The position numbers were made by a program, and so were the translations under genes. The notes under the pieces were generated by a model. The model worked only from the letters and a program-made list of their open reading frames with translations. It was not told where the DNA came from and did not search any database. This document shows positions 25,099-31,457 of a DNA stretch of 64,000 nucleotides, in pieces. The stretch lies in assembly GCF_015182285.1 (NCBI RefSeq), contig NZ_PRDM01000003.1, forward strand, positions 682,001 through 746,000, read 5' to 3'. Position 1 is the first letter of the stretch. Each line of letters starts with the position of its first letter. This stretch comes from Flavobacterium hungaricum. GTDB lineage: Bacteria; Bacteroidota; Bacteroidia; Flavobacteriales; Flavobacteriaceae.

Positions 25099-25397
25099 CC
25101 CCCGCTCCCCGAAGTGTTCTAATGAAAAGCTGAGTAAATGTCTCTGACTTTGCGCCTTTTTTTACCATTTTAATAATATGATAGTTTATAAAGTCTTTTA
25201 CTTTTCTGTTCTCATTTTTTTTAAATAAAGTAAAACTTATATTTTTGAATTGAAAAAATAGATGATGTAGGAAGTATAGTTTCGCTTAAATTCACAGACT
25301 TTTAGATGTGAACGTTATTAAAGAAATAATAAGTAAAACGCGCAAAGTCGGAGACATTTGCGCAGCGACTTTGAGCAGGAACACTTTGGGGAGTTGA
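25099..25397 (+). mobile_element. RAYT-element copy E6 (short, diverged)
   Basis: The left end matches the family (CCCGCTCCCCGAAGTGTTC) but the hairpin is damaged (GCTGAGTAAATGTCTCTGAC). The right end from GATGTGAACGTTATTAAAG through GCGCAAAGTCGGAGACATTT to CACTTTGGGGAG is good. No RAYT coding sequence remains. Confidence 0.8.
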
Positions 25398-25556
25398 GAA
25401 ACAATTAAAAACAATCCAGATAAAAAAAATAATGACCTTTTAAAATCAGAGGTAGCACCTGTTAAAAGAGATAATACTTCTGTTAAAAAAACTAAGTTAC
25501 CAAAACCAGCACCAAACCAGCACCAAATGCTGGTGAAATTTGTTGGTCATAGATAA
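25398..25556 (+). pseudogene. Cassette 6: orphan toxin tail, probably frameshifted near its end
   Basis: An open stretch ETIKNNPDKKNNDLLKSEVA leads to KKTKLPKPAP and ends ..VKFVGHR. Near its end the 11-base unit CCAGCACCAAA is tandemly repeated; without one unit the frame would finish PNAGEICWS instead. So the duplication has likely altered the C-terminus. A TGA lies just upstream in this frame within the element end. Confidence 0.35.
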
Positions 25557-25559
25557 ATT

Positions 25560-25949
25560 ATGAATTACAACTACGATACACCCGAACAAGCAATAATCTC
25601 TTTAGAGAATGCATATTCTAAAATGGATATTGCAAATGTGATTGCATCTAAAGATTTTATTACTGAAGCAAAGATAACTTTGCAAAGAGCAGATTTTGAA
25701 TTTAATCAAGCAACAATAGCAGAGACAGCTAAACTACTGGAATTGTCACTTATTGAAAATATTCAAAATAATGGTTTTCCTGATTTTACTAATGTTAACA
25801 GGCAATTTTCAGAAATAAGTGAGATAGATAATGACCTATACTTTTTAGAAGAATCTTTAGAATATGAAAATGGTGATACTTACAGCAACATAGTTTTTTT
25901 AACTATTAAAGATAGAAAGTGGAAAGTAGTAATGACCGAGGAAAAATAA
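25560..25949 (+). CDS. Cassette 6: NTF2-fold putative immunity protein
   Basis: A 129-residue soluble protein. The opening YDTPEQAIISLENAYSKMDI followed by NVIASKDF, a helix of INxAEL type, and a late strand FLTIKDRKWKVVMTEE fit the NTF2-like cone fold, a fold used by many immunity proteins in polymorphic toxin loci. It begins 3 bp after the toxin tail. The fold assignment is pattern-based; the partner would be the tail immediately upstream. Confidence 0.65.
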   Translation: MNYNYDTPEQAIISLENAYSKMDIANVIASKDFITEAKITLQRADFEFNQATIAETAKLLELSLIENIQNNGFPDFTNVNRQFSEISEIDNDLYFLEESLEYENGDTYSNIVFLTIKDRKWKVVMTEEK

Positions 25950-25952
25950 TTG

Positions 25953-26246
25953 CCCCCCGCTCCCCGAAGTGTTCTAATGAAAAGCTGCGCAAATGTCTCT
26001 GACTTTGTGCAATTTTACTCGAGCGCATCCAATTACATAAATGATGTTGGTTTAGTTGATATTGAAAAAGCAGAAAATCCTATAGTTGATGTTTTAGATT
26101 CAAAATCGATTTTTAGATTTAATAGTTATTAGTGTCGTTTAAAGTCGGAGACTTTTAGATGTGAACGTTATTAAAGAAATAATAAGGAAAAAGCGCAAAG
26201 TCGGAGACATTTGCGTAGCGACTTTGAGAAGGAACACTTTGGGGAG
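25953..26246 (+). mobile_element. RAYT-element copy E7 (short, same deletion form as E3)
   Basis: Both ends are intact and enclose only the last RAYT codons (SSASNYINDVGLVDIEK to FNSY). The right end stops at CACTTTGGGGAG, where the next tail starts. Confidence 0.8.
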
Positions 26247-26384
26247 GGTAGTGCAAAAGATTATAACGTAACTATAAAATGGACACAAACAGTAAATGTT
26301 AATAAAAAGACGCTAAAGAGTATAATGATAATAAAGGAACTACTACAGGAGGAAGACGTGGTTATAGAAGATAAAAAAAAATAA
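26247..26384 (+). pseudogene. Cassette 7: orphan toxin tail, probably frameshifted
   Basis: In frame with the element end the stretch reads GSAKDYNVTIKWTQTVNVNK, after which a shift of frame gives a more protein-like KDAKEYNDNKGTTTGGRRGY. The lipoprotein gene starts 7 bp after the first frame ends. A decayed toxin tip is the best reading. Confidence 0.35.
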
Positions 26385-26391
26385 AATTGAT

Positions 26392-26838
26392 ATGAAAAAA
26401 CTAATAATACTAATAATACTTATGACTTTTTTTTCTTGTGAGAAGAAAAGAAGTAAAATTATAAAAGGAGATATTTTTATTAATGAAACAGGATTATATT
26501 ATTCAAAGAGCATAAATATAGTTCTGAAAGAATACAACGATGGTAGCTTGACGTATGGAGTTTCTGATAAAGATAATAAATTAATTTACCAGCAAAGTGT
26601 ATTTATATCATTTGCAAAGAATCAAGATTGGTTAATATATGTTGATAATCAAGAAAATATTTGGTTTTATTCCAGCGATATCCAAACTACTAATGTTTTG
26701 ATGAGAGACAGTTTAAATAATTATAAACTAAAAAATTTTTGTAAAGAAAGTATAAAAGTGCCAGAAAAATTATTAAAAGAATTGTCGAATTCAAGTAAAG
26801 ATTTTTGTTTTACAAAATTCGATAGTGTTTCAGATTAA
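26392..26838 (+). CDS. Cassette 7: putative lipoprotein immunity protein
   Basis: A 148-residue protein with a typical lipoprotein signal (KKLIILIILMTFFSCEKK, cysteine 16). The mature part is beta-rich (NIVLKEYNDGSLTYGVSDKD, DWLIYVDNQENIWFYSSDIQ). It follows a tail remnant and fits the same lipoprotein class as the genes in cassettes 3 and 5. No family name can be given. Confidence 0.6.
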   Translation: MKKLIILIILMTFFSCEKKRSKIIKGDIFINETGLYYSKSINIVLKEYNDGSLTYGVSDKDNKLIYQQSVFISFAKNQDWLIYVDNQENIWFYSSDIQTTNVLMRDSLNNYKLKNFCKESIKVPEKLLKELSNSSKDFCFTKFDSVSD

Positions 26839-26944
26839 GTAGTAATGTACCCCCGTGCTTGGTAATGTGGTAGTGTTACAGATTAGGTGTTTTTATAATT
26901 TAACCACTTAACTAACTGAAAAAGGAGATTAAATTTTAATTATT

Positions 26945-26978
26945 GAATAAAAAAAGAGACGACTAGCAGATCGTCTCT
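26945..26978 (-). terminator. Hairpin with a T tract on the minus strand
   Basis: AAGAGACGA and TCGTCTCTT form a perfect 9-bp stem. The A-run lies on its left, so it would terminate minus-strand transcription entering cassette 7, not the plus-strand gene before it. It may be a leftover or protect the cassette from antisense reading. Confidence 0.5.
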
Positions 26979-27003
26979 TAAACCTTAAAATGCATTTACT
27001 TTA

Positions 27004-27868
27004 CCCCGCTCCCCGAAGTGTTCTAATGAAAAGCTGCGCAAATGTCTCTGACTTTGTGCAATTTTTTTACCATCTTAATAATTCGAAAGTCTATAAAAGT
27101 CTCTGACTTTATCCGTTCACTTGTTTAATAAATTAAGTAAAATCTTATATTTTTGAATCAAAAAATTAAAGAATGAAAGAGGGATATGTAATAAGAGATC
27201 AGACATTACCGCATTTTATAACACCAACAGTTGTAGATTGGATAGATATTTTTACACGTCAGAGTTATCGAGATATAATCATCGAATGTTTAGATTATTG
27301 CATTAAAACAAAGGGATGATATTGTATGGTTATGTCATTATGAGCAATCATATTCATATGATTGTACAATCTGAAGATGGCAAATTATCAGACTTGATAA
27401 GAGATTTTAAAAAGTTTACCGCAAAATCAATTTTAGAAAAGATTCAGAATAGTCCAGAAAGCAGAAGAGAGTGGATGCTGGAACGTTTTAAATTGGCGGC
27501 ATAACAGCACACAAGAAATAAAGTTTTTCAGTTTTGGCAGTACGGAAACCATGCCGAAGAAATTTACAGCAATAAATTTATGTGGTTCAAATTAGATTAT
27601 ATACATTTAAATCCTGTAAAAGCAAGATTGACCCACAAAGCTTCGGACTATATCTACTCGAGCGCATCCAATTACATAAATGATTTTGGTTTAGTTAGTA
27701 TTGAAAAATCAGAAAACCCTATTATAAATGTTTTAGATCCAAAATCGATTTTTAAACTTAATACTTATTAGTGTCGTTTAAAGTCGGTCGGAGACTTTTA
27801 AATGTGAACGTTATTAAAGAAATAATAATGAAAAACGCAAAGTCGGAGACATTTGCGCAGAGAGCTTG
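27004..27868 (+). mobile_element. RAYT-element copy E8 (longest copy)
   Basis: This is the fullest copy: left end with both hairpins, a near full-length but broken RAYT gene, and the inner and outer right hairpins, cut short at GCGCAGAGAGC. It shows the ancestral layout: left hairpins, about 130 bp leader ending CTTATATTTTTGAATCAAAAA, RAYT, right hairpins. Confidence 0.85.
27173..27771 (+). pseudogene. RAYT transposase pseudogene with frameshift and nonsense mutation
   Basis: The start MKEGYVIRDQTLPHFITPTV and VDWIDIFTRQSYRDIIIECL read in frame to KTKG, then a TGA; the sequence continues one frame over as ILYGYVIMSNHIHMIVQSED, with the His-x-His motif intact. A second lesion turns a CAA codon (seen as CAACAGCACAC in copy E2) into TAA at 27502. 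The C-terminal half then continues with FQFWQYGNHAEEIYSNKF and DYIHLNPVKARLT. So the gene is dead by two point lesions while all domains remain recognisable. Confidence 0.85.
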
Positions 27869-27869
27869 A

Positions 27870-28016
27870 TTTTATGGAGGAGTTTATTATTCAACACCAT
27901 CATTTGGAACAAAAAACAATTTTAAATATGAAAAAGGCAATATTTTTATTAATAATTTTTTTAATAGCTATTGTTGGTTTTACTTTTGTAAATGCAATAG
28001 TAACATCACGTCATGA
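27870..28016 (+). pseudogene. Cassette 8: possible orphan toxin tail
   Basis: From the element edge one frame reads FYGGVYYSTPSFGTKNNFKY and stays open to 28016, overlapping the next gene's start by about 90 bp. The first half looks coding; the second half may only be a shadow of the immunity gene's signal anchor. A TGA precedes it inside the element end. Confidence 0.3.
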
Positions 28017-28287
28017 GTATAAAAAGAAATATGATTTTGTAATATCTAATATAGAAATAGATGCTAAAGGTGATTTAACATTTTATGACAGTATTAATAA
28101 TAAATATTTTTTTGCCAGCTATAGATTTAATGAATTTGACAAATTAGGAATTTCAGTAGGGGATAAAGTTTTTAAGGATCATTATTCAAAAAAATTGATC
28201 ATTAGTAGAAAAATAAATGATAAATATAAAATTTATCATATTCAACAACCTAATGGTCTGATTCCTTTTTCGCTTTATAGTTATTGA
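27928..28287 (+). CDS. Cassette 8: putative membrane-anchored immunity protein
   Basis: A 119-residue protein from the ATG at 27928; an upstream ATG at 27853 lies inside the element and is rejected. It has one N-terminal helix (AIFLLIIFLIAIVGFTFVNA) and a mostly beta extracytoplasmic part with GISVGDKVFKDHYSKKLIIS. The helix plus G.xVGDxV pattern resembles the cassette 2 protein in layout. Family not recognised. Confidence 0.6.
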   Translation: MKKAIFLLIIFLIAIVGFTFVNAIVTSRHEYKKKYDFVISNIEIDAKGDLTFYDSINNKYFFASYRFNEFDKLGISVGDKVFKDHYSKKLIISRKINDKYKIYHIQQPNGLIPFSLYSY

Positions 28288-28297
28288 TAGACCCGAT

Positions 28298-28492
28298 CCC
28301 CCGCTCCCCGAAGTGTTCTAGTGAAAAGCTGCGCAAATGTCTCTGACTTTGCGCAATTTTTTACCATCTTAATAATTCGAAAGTCTATAAAAAGTCTCTG
28401 ACTTTATTCGTTCGCTTCTTTTTGATAAATTAAGTAAAATCTTATATTTTTAAAATAAAGAGTTCAGTTATTAGTATCGTATAAAGTCGAAG
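28298..28492 (+). mobile_element. RAYT-element remnant E9
   Basis: The full left end, both left hairpins and the leader are present, then a jump to TTATTAGTATCGTATAAAGTCG, a version of the inner right end, which is cut off 5 bp before the Imm26-like gene. The outer right end and any toxin tail are missing. Confidence 0.75.
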
Positions 28493-28496
28493 AAAA

Positions 28497-29114
28497 ATGA
28501 AAAAAAATAGAATAGAAACAGGTTCAATAATTAAAATTCCATTAGAACATAACTTTGGTTTTGTTTTAGCAAAGTTTATAAATCTTAAAGAAATTAAAGA
28601 AGATATAGGGTATAATGAATTTATTTATGTCTATAAACGTGTTTTCGAAAATGAAAATTTGGAAATAGAAAATATTGACAACAATGATTTATTACTAGGA
28701 GGTATCTATGTGCTTAATCCATATCCAGCAATTAAAAATAAAATATGGGAAATAGTTGGTTTGCTTAAGCCAAAAGAAAATGAATTAGAGATACCTGATT
28801 TTAAGGATTTTGGTCCGTTGTTAAGTCTTTATGAAAAAGATGCTAAAATTTGGTATTATATCCATAATGCAGAAGTGAATAACAGAATTATTGTTGATTA
28901 TGAAAAAGTAAAACATTTAGAGAAATTTGTCTACAGAGCTTACGGTTCAATATCCACACGTTTAACTATGGAAGTTATCAGACAAGAAGGTAAAAAGATT
29001 GAGGACTATTATAAATTAGATAATCATGATGATTTAGCTTCATATTATAATACTATTTATACCCCAATTTATTCTACTATTCCAGAAGAGAAAAGGGGAA
29101 AAGCTAGTGTTTAA
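28497..29114 (+). CDS. Cassette 9: Imm26-like immunity protein
   Basis: A 205-residue soluble protein. The opening IETGSIIKIPLEHNFGFVLA followed by FIYVYKRVFENENLEIENID matches the Imm26 pattern, in which the first strands carry G-x-I-x-x-I-P and G-[YF]-x-x-A. Imm26 proteins are known partners of nuclease-type polymorphic toxins. It is the only cassette gene here with no toxin tail in front, because the element fragment runs straight into its start. The element's truncation may have removed the tail. Confidence 0.7.
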   Translation: MKKNRIETGSIIKIPLEHNFGFVLAKFINLKEIKEDIGYNEFIYVYKRVFENENLEIENIDNNDLLLGGIYVLNPYPAIKNKIWEIVGLLKPKENELEIPDFKDFGPLLSLYEKDAKIWYYIHNAEVNNRIIVDYEKVKHLEKFVYRAYGSISTRLTMEVIRQEGKKIEDYYKLDNHDDLASYYNTIYTPIYSTIPEEKRGKASV

Positions 29115-29156
29115 TTCTTTATCTTATTAACTTGGCTAGTGTAAATTTCAAAATAT

Positions 29157-29555
29157 CTATTTAATCAATTTTTCAAGTCTTGCCATCATTTCATCTTTCT
29201 CCTTTAACATTCTTTCGTATAAGGCAATCTTTTCTTCGTGAAGCTGAATTAATTTATCAATTGGATTATGATTATTAATTACAAATCCAATTGCACTATC
29301 ATTATTATGAAATGTGTTTGCAATAACATTCACCGCCTGCTCTTCATCAAAGTTTTGAAAAGCTTCAACAGGAATGTTCAGAGAATTTGAGATTTGTTTT
29401 AGGAGACTTTCTTCAATTACATCTTTTTGTTCCAGCATAGAAATCTTCTTCTGATTCCATTCTTCTCCCAGATCATACGCCAATGCTTCTTGTTTAATGC
29501 CAAGCATTTCTCTAAAACGTTTTACGTTTCTTCCCTGATGAATTTTCTGTTCCAT
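29157..29555 (-). CDS. Small helix-turn-helix (XRE-like) regulator, paralog of the gene at 11.4 kb
   Basis: A 132-residue protein nearly identical over its DNA-binding half (RFREMLGIKQEALAYDLGEE) and its C-terminal coiled coil (EEKIALYERMLKEKDEMMAR) to the protein at 11422-11826. The 15-25-residue linker between (NNDSAIGFVINNHNPIDKL) is unlike the paralog. It ends about 40 bp from the last cassette gene, convergent with it. Together the two paralogs bracket 17 kb that includes the toxin/immunity array. Targets unknown. Confidence 0.8.
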   Translation of the reverse strand: MEQKIHQGRNVKRFREMLGIKQEALAYDLGEEWNQKKISMLEQKDVIEESLLKQISNSLNIPVEAFQNFDEEQAVNVIANTFHNNDSAIGFVINNHNPIDKLIQLHEEKIALYERMLKEKDEMMARLEKLIK

Positions 29556-29614
29556 AATGAGTATAAATTTTCTGAAAGCCCAAAGATAAAGCCTTTCAGG
29601 TTAAAAAGTCTGAG

Positions 29615-29672
29615 TTTCAAAGATAAAAAAAAAAAGATCCCGTAAAACACTCTTTTGTCAGATATTATATCC
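29615..29672 (-). promoter_or_regulatory. Conserved upstream region of the second XRE gene
   Basis: GTTTCAAAGATA (minus-strand TATCTTTG, a TAnnTTTG match) and CTTTTGTCAGATATTATATCC are shared with the upstream region of the paralog at 11.4 kb, in the same order and similar spacing. Confidence 0.5.
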
Positions 29673-29874
29673 AATTTTAGAATAGATTATACACTTAAGT
29701 GATGGGAACTTTCTGCAGCTAAAATCTGTTCAATCGAAAAAATAGGGAAGCAAGTGCAGTGCTTTTGAACTTAAAATTCTCTTTTTATAGTATAATGTTT
29801 TTATAAATAACTTATTTTTAGCTGTTTATGTAAAATTTAACATTCAAACATGGGAATTATGTAAAATTTCTATA

Positions 29875-29882
29875 TATTTTTG
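29875..29882 (+). promoter_or_regulatory. Candidate -7 element of the L,D-transpeptidase gene
   Basis: TATTTTTG matches TAnnTTTG 74 bp before the start codon. The rest of the 300-bp gap from 29646 is AT-rich and shows nothing else beyond the XRE upstream block. Confidence 0.35.
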
Positions 29883-29956
29883 CAGCATAAAGGTTATAGA
29901 ATTATAACACAATAAATTTGAAGTCCCAATCTACTATTTATTAAAATTTAATTTAA

Positions 29957-30559
29957 TTGCGAATGAGAATACTTTTAGTTGCGCTGCTAATTTCATTAAG
30001 TTCGTTTACAAACTTTCGTACAACTGCTAATGAGGAAATTCTAGATGAAGCTGATTTTTTAAGGCTTAACGATCACGTTAACGAAATCAAATCTGTTTGC
30101 CAAACGGGTAAATACAGTAATAAAATTGCTTTTTTTGTTGATATGAAAATCAAATCAGGAAAAAATCGTTTTTTTGTTTACGACCTGCAAAATGATAAAA
30201 TTATTGATCAGGGGCTTGTTGCTAATGGCAGTGGTTCTGAAACCGGAGTTAGAGGAGATCTTAAATTTAGTAATACTCCTAATTCAAACTGCACTTCGTT
30301 GGGTAAATATGCTGTAGGCGGCTCTTATAAAGGAATGTTTGGTAAAGCATTTAGATTAAATGGCTTAGATGAAACTAATAGTAATGCACTTTCGAGAGCG
30401 ATTGTACTGCATCATTATTCTGCTGTTCCCTACGATGAGCAAGACTATTATATCGCAAACAGCCACGGATGTCCAATGGTTAACGAAATCTTCTTTAAAA
30501 GACTTGAAAAAATCATAGAGAGTTCTAATTCAAAAATTATGATGTACGTGTATTATTAA
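29957..30559 (+). CDS. Murein L,D-transpeptidase catalytic domain protein (YkuD_2 family)
   Basis: A 200-residue exported protein with a signal peptide (MRILLVALLISLSSF). The catalytic part contains GKNRFFVYDLQNDKIIDQGL, HHYSAVPYDEQDYY and the active-site SHGCPMVNE with the nucleophilic cysteine, the layout of the YkuD_2 family common in Bacteroidota. Such enzymes form or modify L,D cross-links in peptidoglycan or attach proteins to it. It is a single-gene unit with a strong terminator. Physiological substrate unknown. Confidence 0.88.
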   Translation: MRMRILLVALLISLSSFTNFRTTANEEILDEADFLRLNDHVNEIKSVCQTGKYSNKIAFFVDMKIKSGKNRFFVYDLQNDKIIDQGLVANGSGSETGVRGDLKFSNTPNSNCTSLGKYAVGGSYKGMFGKAFRLNGLDETNSNALSRAIVLHHYSAVPYDEQDYYIANSHGCPMVNEIFFKRLEKIIESSNSKIMMYVYY

Positions 30560-30580
30560 GAATACAAGTTCAATATAAAT

Positions 30581-30624
30581 AAAAAAATGCGCAAAAGTCT
30601 ACATTGGCTTTTGCGCATTTTTTT
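30581..30624. terminator. Bidirectional terminator
   Basis: AAAAAAATGCGCAAAAG pairs with CTTTTGCGCATTTTTTT around a 10-base loop. With A and T runs on both sides it can serve the transpeptidase gene on the plus strand and the small minus-strand gene that ends at 30646. Confidence 0.9.
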
Positions 30625-30645
30625 GGTTTAGAATAAAATTGATGG

Positions 30646-30858
30646 TTACAATTCTAATCTATTGCCTTGATCTTTTCTTTCGAAGGTATTAGAAAATTCA
30701 CTGTGAATATATTTTGGTTCTTCTCCCCAGCATAAAAGTTCTTCACTTGTAGATTGGTAAAAACGTTCCACATGATTACGTTCAAAGGTTTCCATGTATA
30801 GAGGGGAATCTTCAGAAATGTTTATTGGTGCGGTGTAGTTTTCGTTGTAAGTTCTCAT
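30646..30858 (-). CDS. Small hypothetical protein
   Basis: A 70-residue acidic protein (MRTYNENYTAPINISEDSPL start) with several aromatic residues and ending ERKDQGNRLEL. No signal peptide, helix bundle or family recognised. It has its own terminator on the minus strand and about 220 bp of upstream sequence, which supports its being a real gene. Confidence 0.55.
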   Translation of the reverse strand: MRTYNENYTAPINISEDSPLYMETFERNHVERFYQSTSEELLCWGEEPKYIHSEFSNTFERKDQGNRLEL

Positions 30859-31083
30859 GGTGCTAAATTTTAAGTTTGAATCACTTTTCTCTGAGCATTA
30901 AATATCTCTATTTGTTCAAGTCAAAATTAGAAAGGACACTTCAAAAAGTTTTACATAATTATATTCAATAGTTATTTAATTTCCAGTTGGTTGATAGTAA
31001 GATTCTATAATTTAAGAAGTTAGATTGTATAAGTGCAATGATATTTCGTTTTGTAGCTTTACTTTAATTAAAAACTTACTATT

Positions 31084-31275
31084 ATGAAAGCAAATAATCA
31101 AACTCCGCAAAATACAAACAATGGTGCAGACCATCGCAGTGATACTAGAAAACATCAATATAAAGATCATGATGAGGTCTTAACAAACGATGAAAACTAT
31201 GATACTGACACGAAAAAATTTAAAGGTGAAGAACCCGATTTTGACGATAAGTTGAATAACGAAGAAAAAAAATAA
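31084..31275 (+). CDS. Small hydrophilic protein of unknown function
   Basis: A 63-residue protein almost without hydrophobic residues (MKANNQTPQNTNNGADHRSD start, ending FDDKLNNEEKK). It is rich in N, D, K and E and probably disordered, like many small stress-related proteins, but no family can be named. A terminator follows within 5 bp. Confidence 0.6.
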   Translation: MKANNQTPQNTNNGADHRSDTRKHQYKDHDEVLTNDENYDTDTKKFKGEEPDFDDKLNNEEKK

Positions 31276-31280
31276 AAACG

Positions 31281-31314
31281 AAAACGCCTTAAATATAGAT
31301 TGAGGCGTTTTTTT
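31281..31314 (+). terminator. Terminator after the small hydrophilic protein gene
   Basis: AAAACGCCTT pairs with AGGCGTTTT, followed by a T tract. Confidence 0.85.
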
Positions 31315-31457
31315 GTTAATGTGCTTTGAATGTATTTTAACGCGGATGAAACAAATTTACTTTCGCAAAAACGCGGATACAAACGGATTTTTATAGTCAA
31401 AAAATCATAGAAATAGCTGTCTTCGTGATAACAGAAATTATAAAGAGATTTGCAATG

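Noticed and set aside
27853..27927. Upstream start for the cassette 8 protein
   Set aside because: It lies within the right hairpin of element E8, and starting at 27928 gives a normal membrane-anchor N-terminus.
19953..28492. Regularly spaced repeats resembling a CRISPR array
   Set aside because: The repeated units are hundreds of bases long with variable cargo containing genes, and include RAYT coding remnants. No short uniform spacers and no cas genes are seen.
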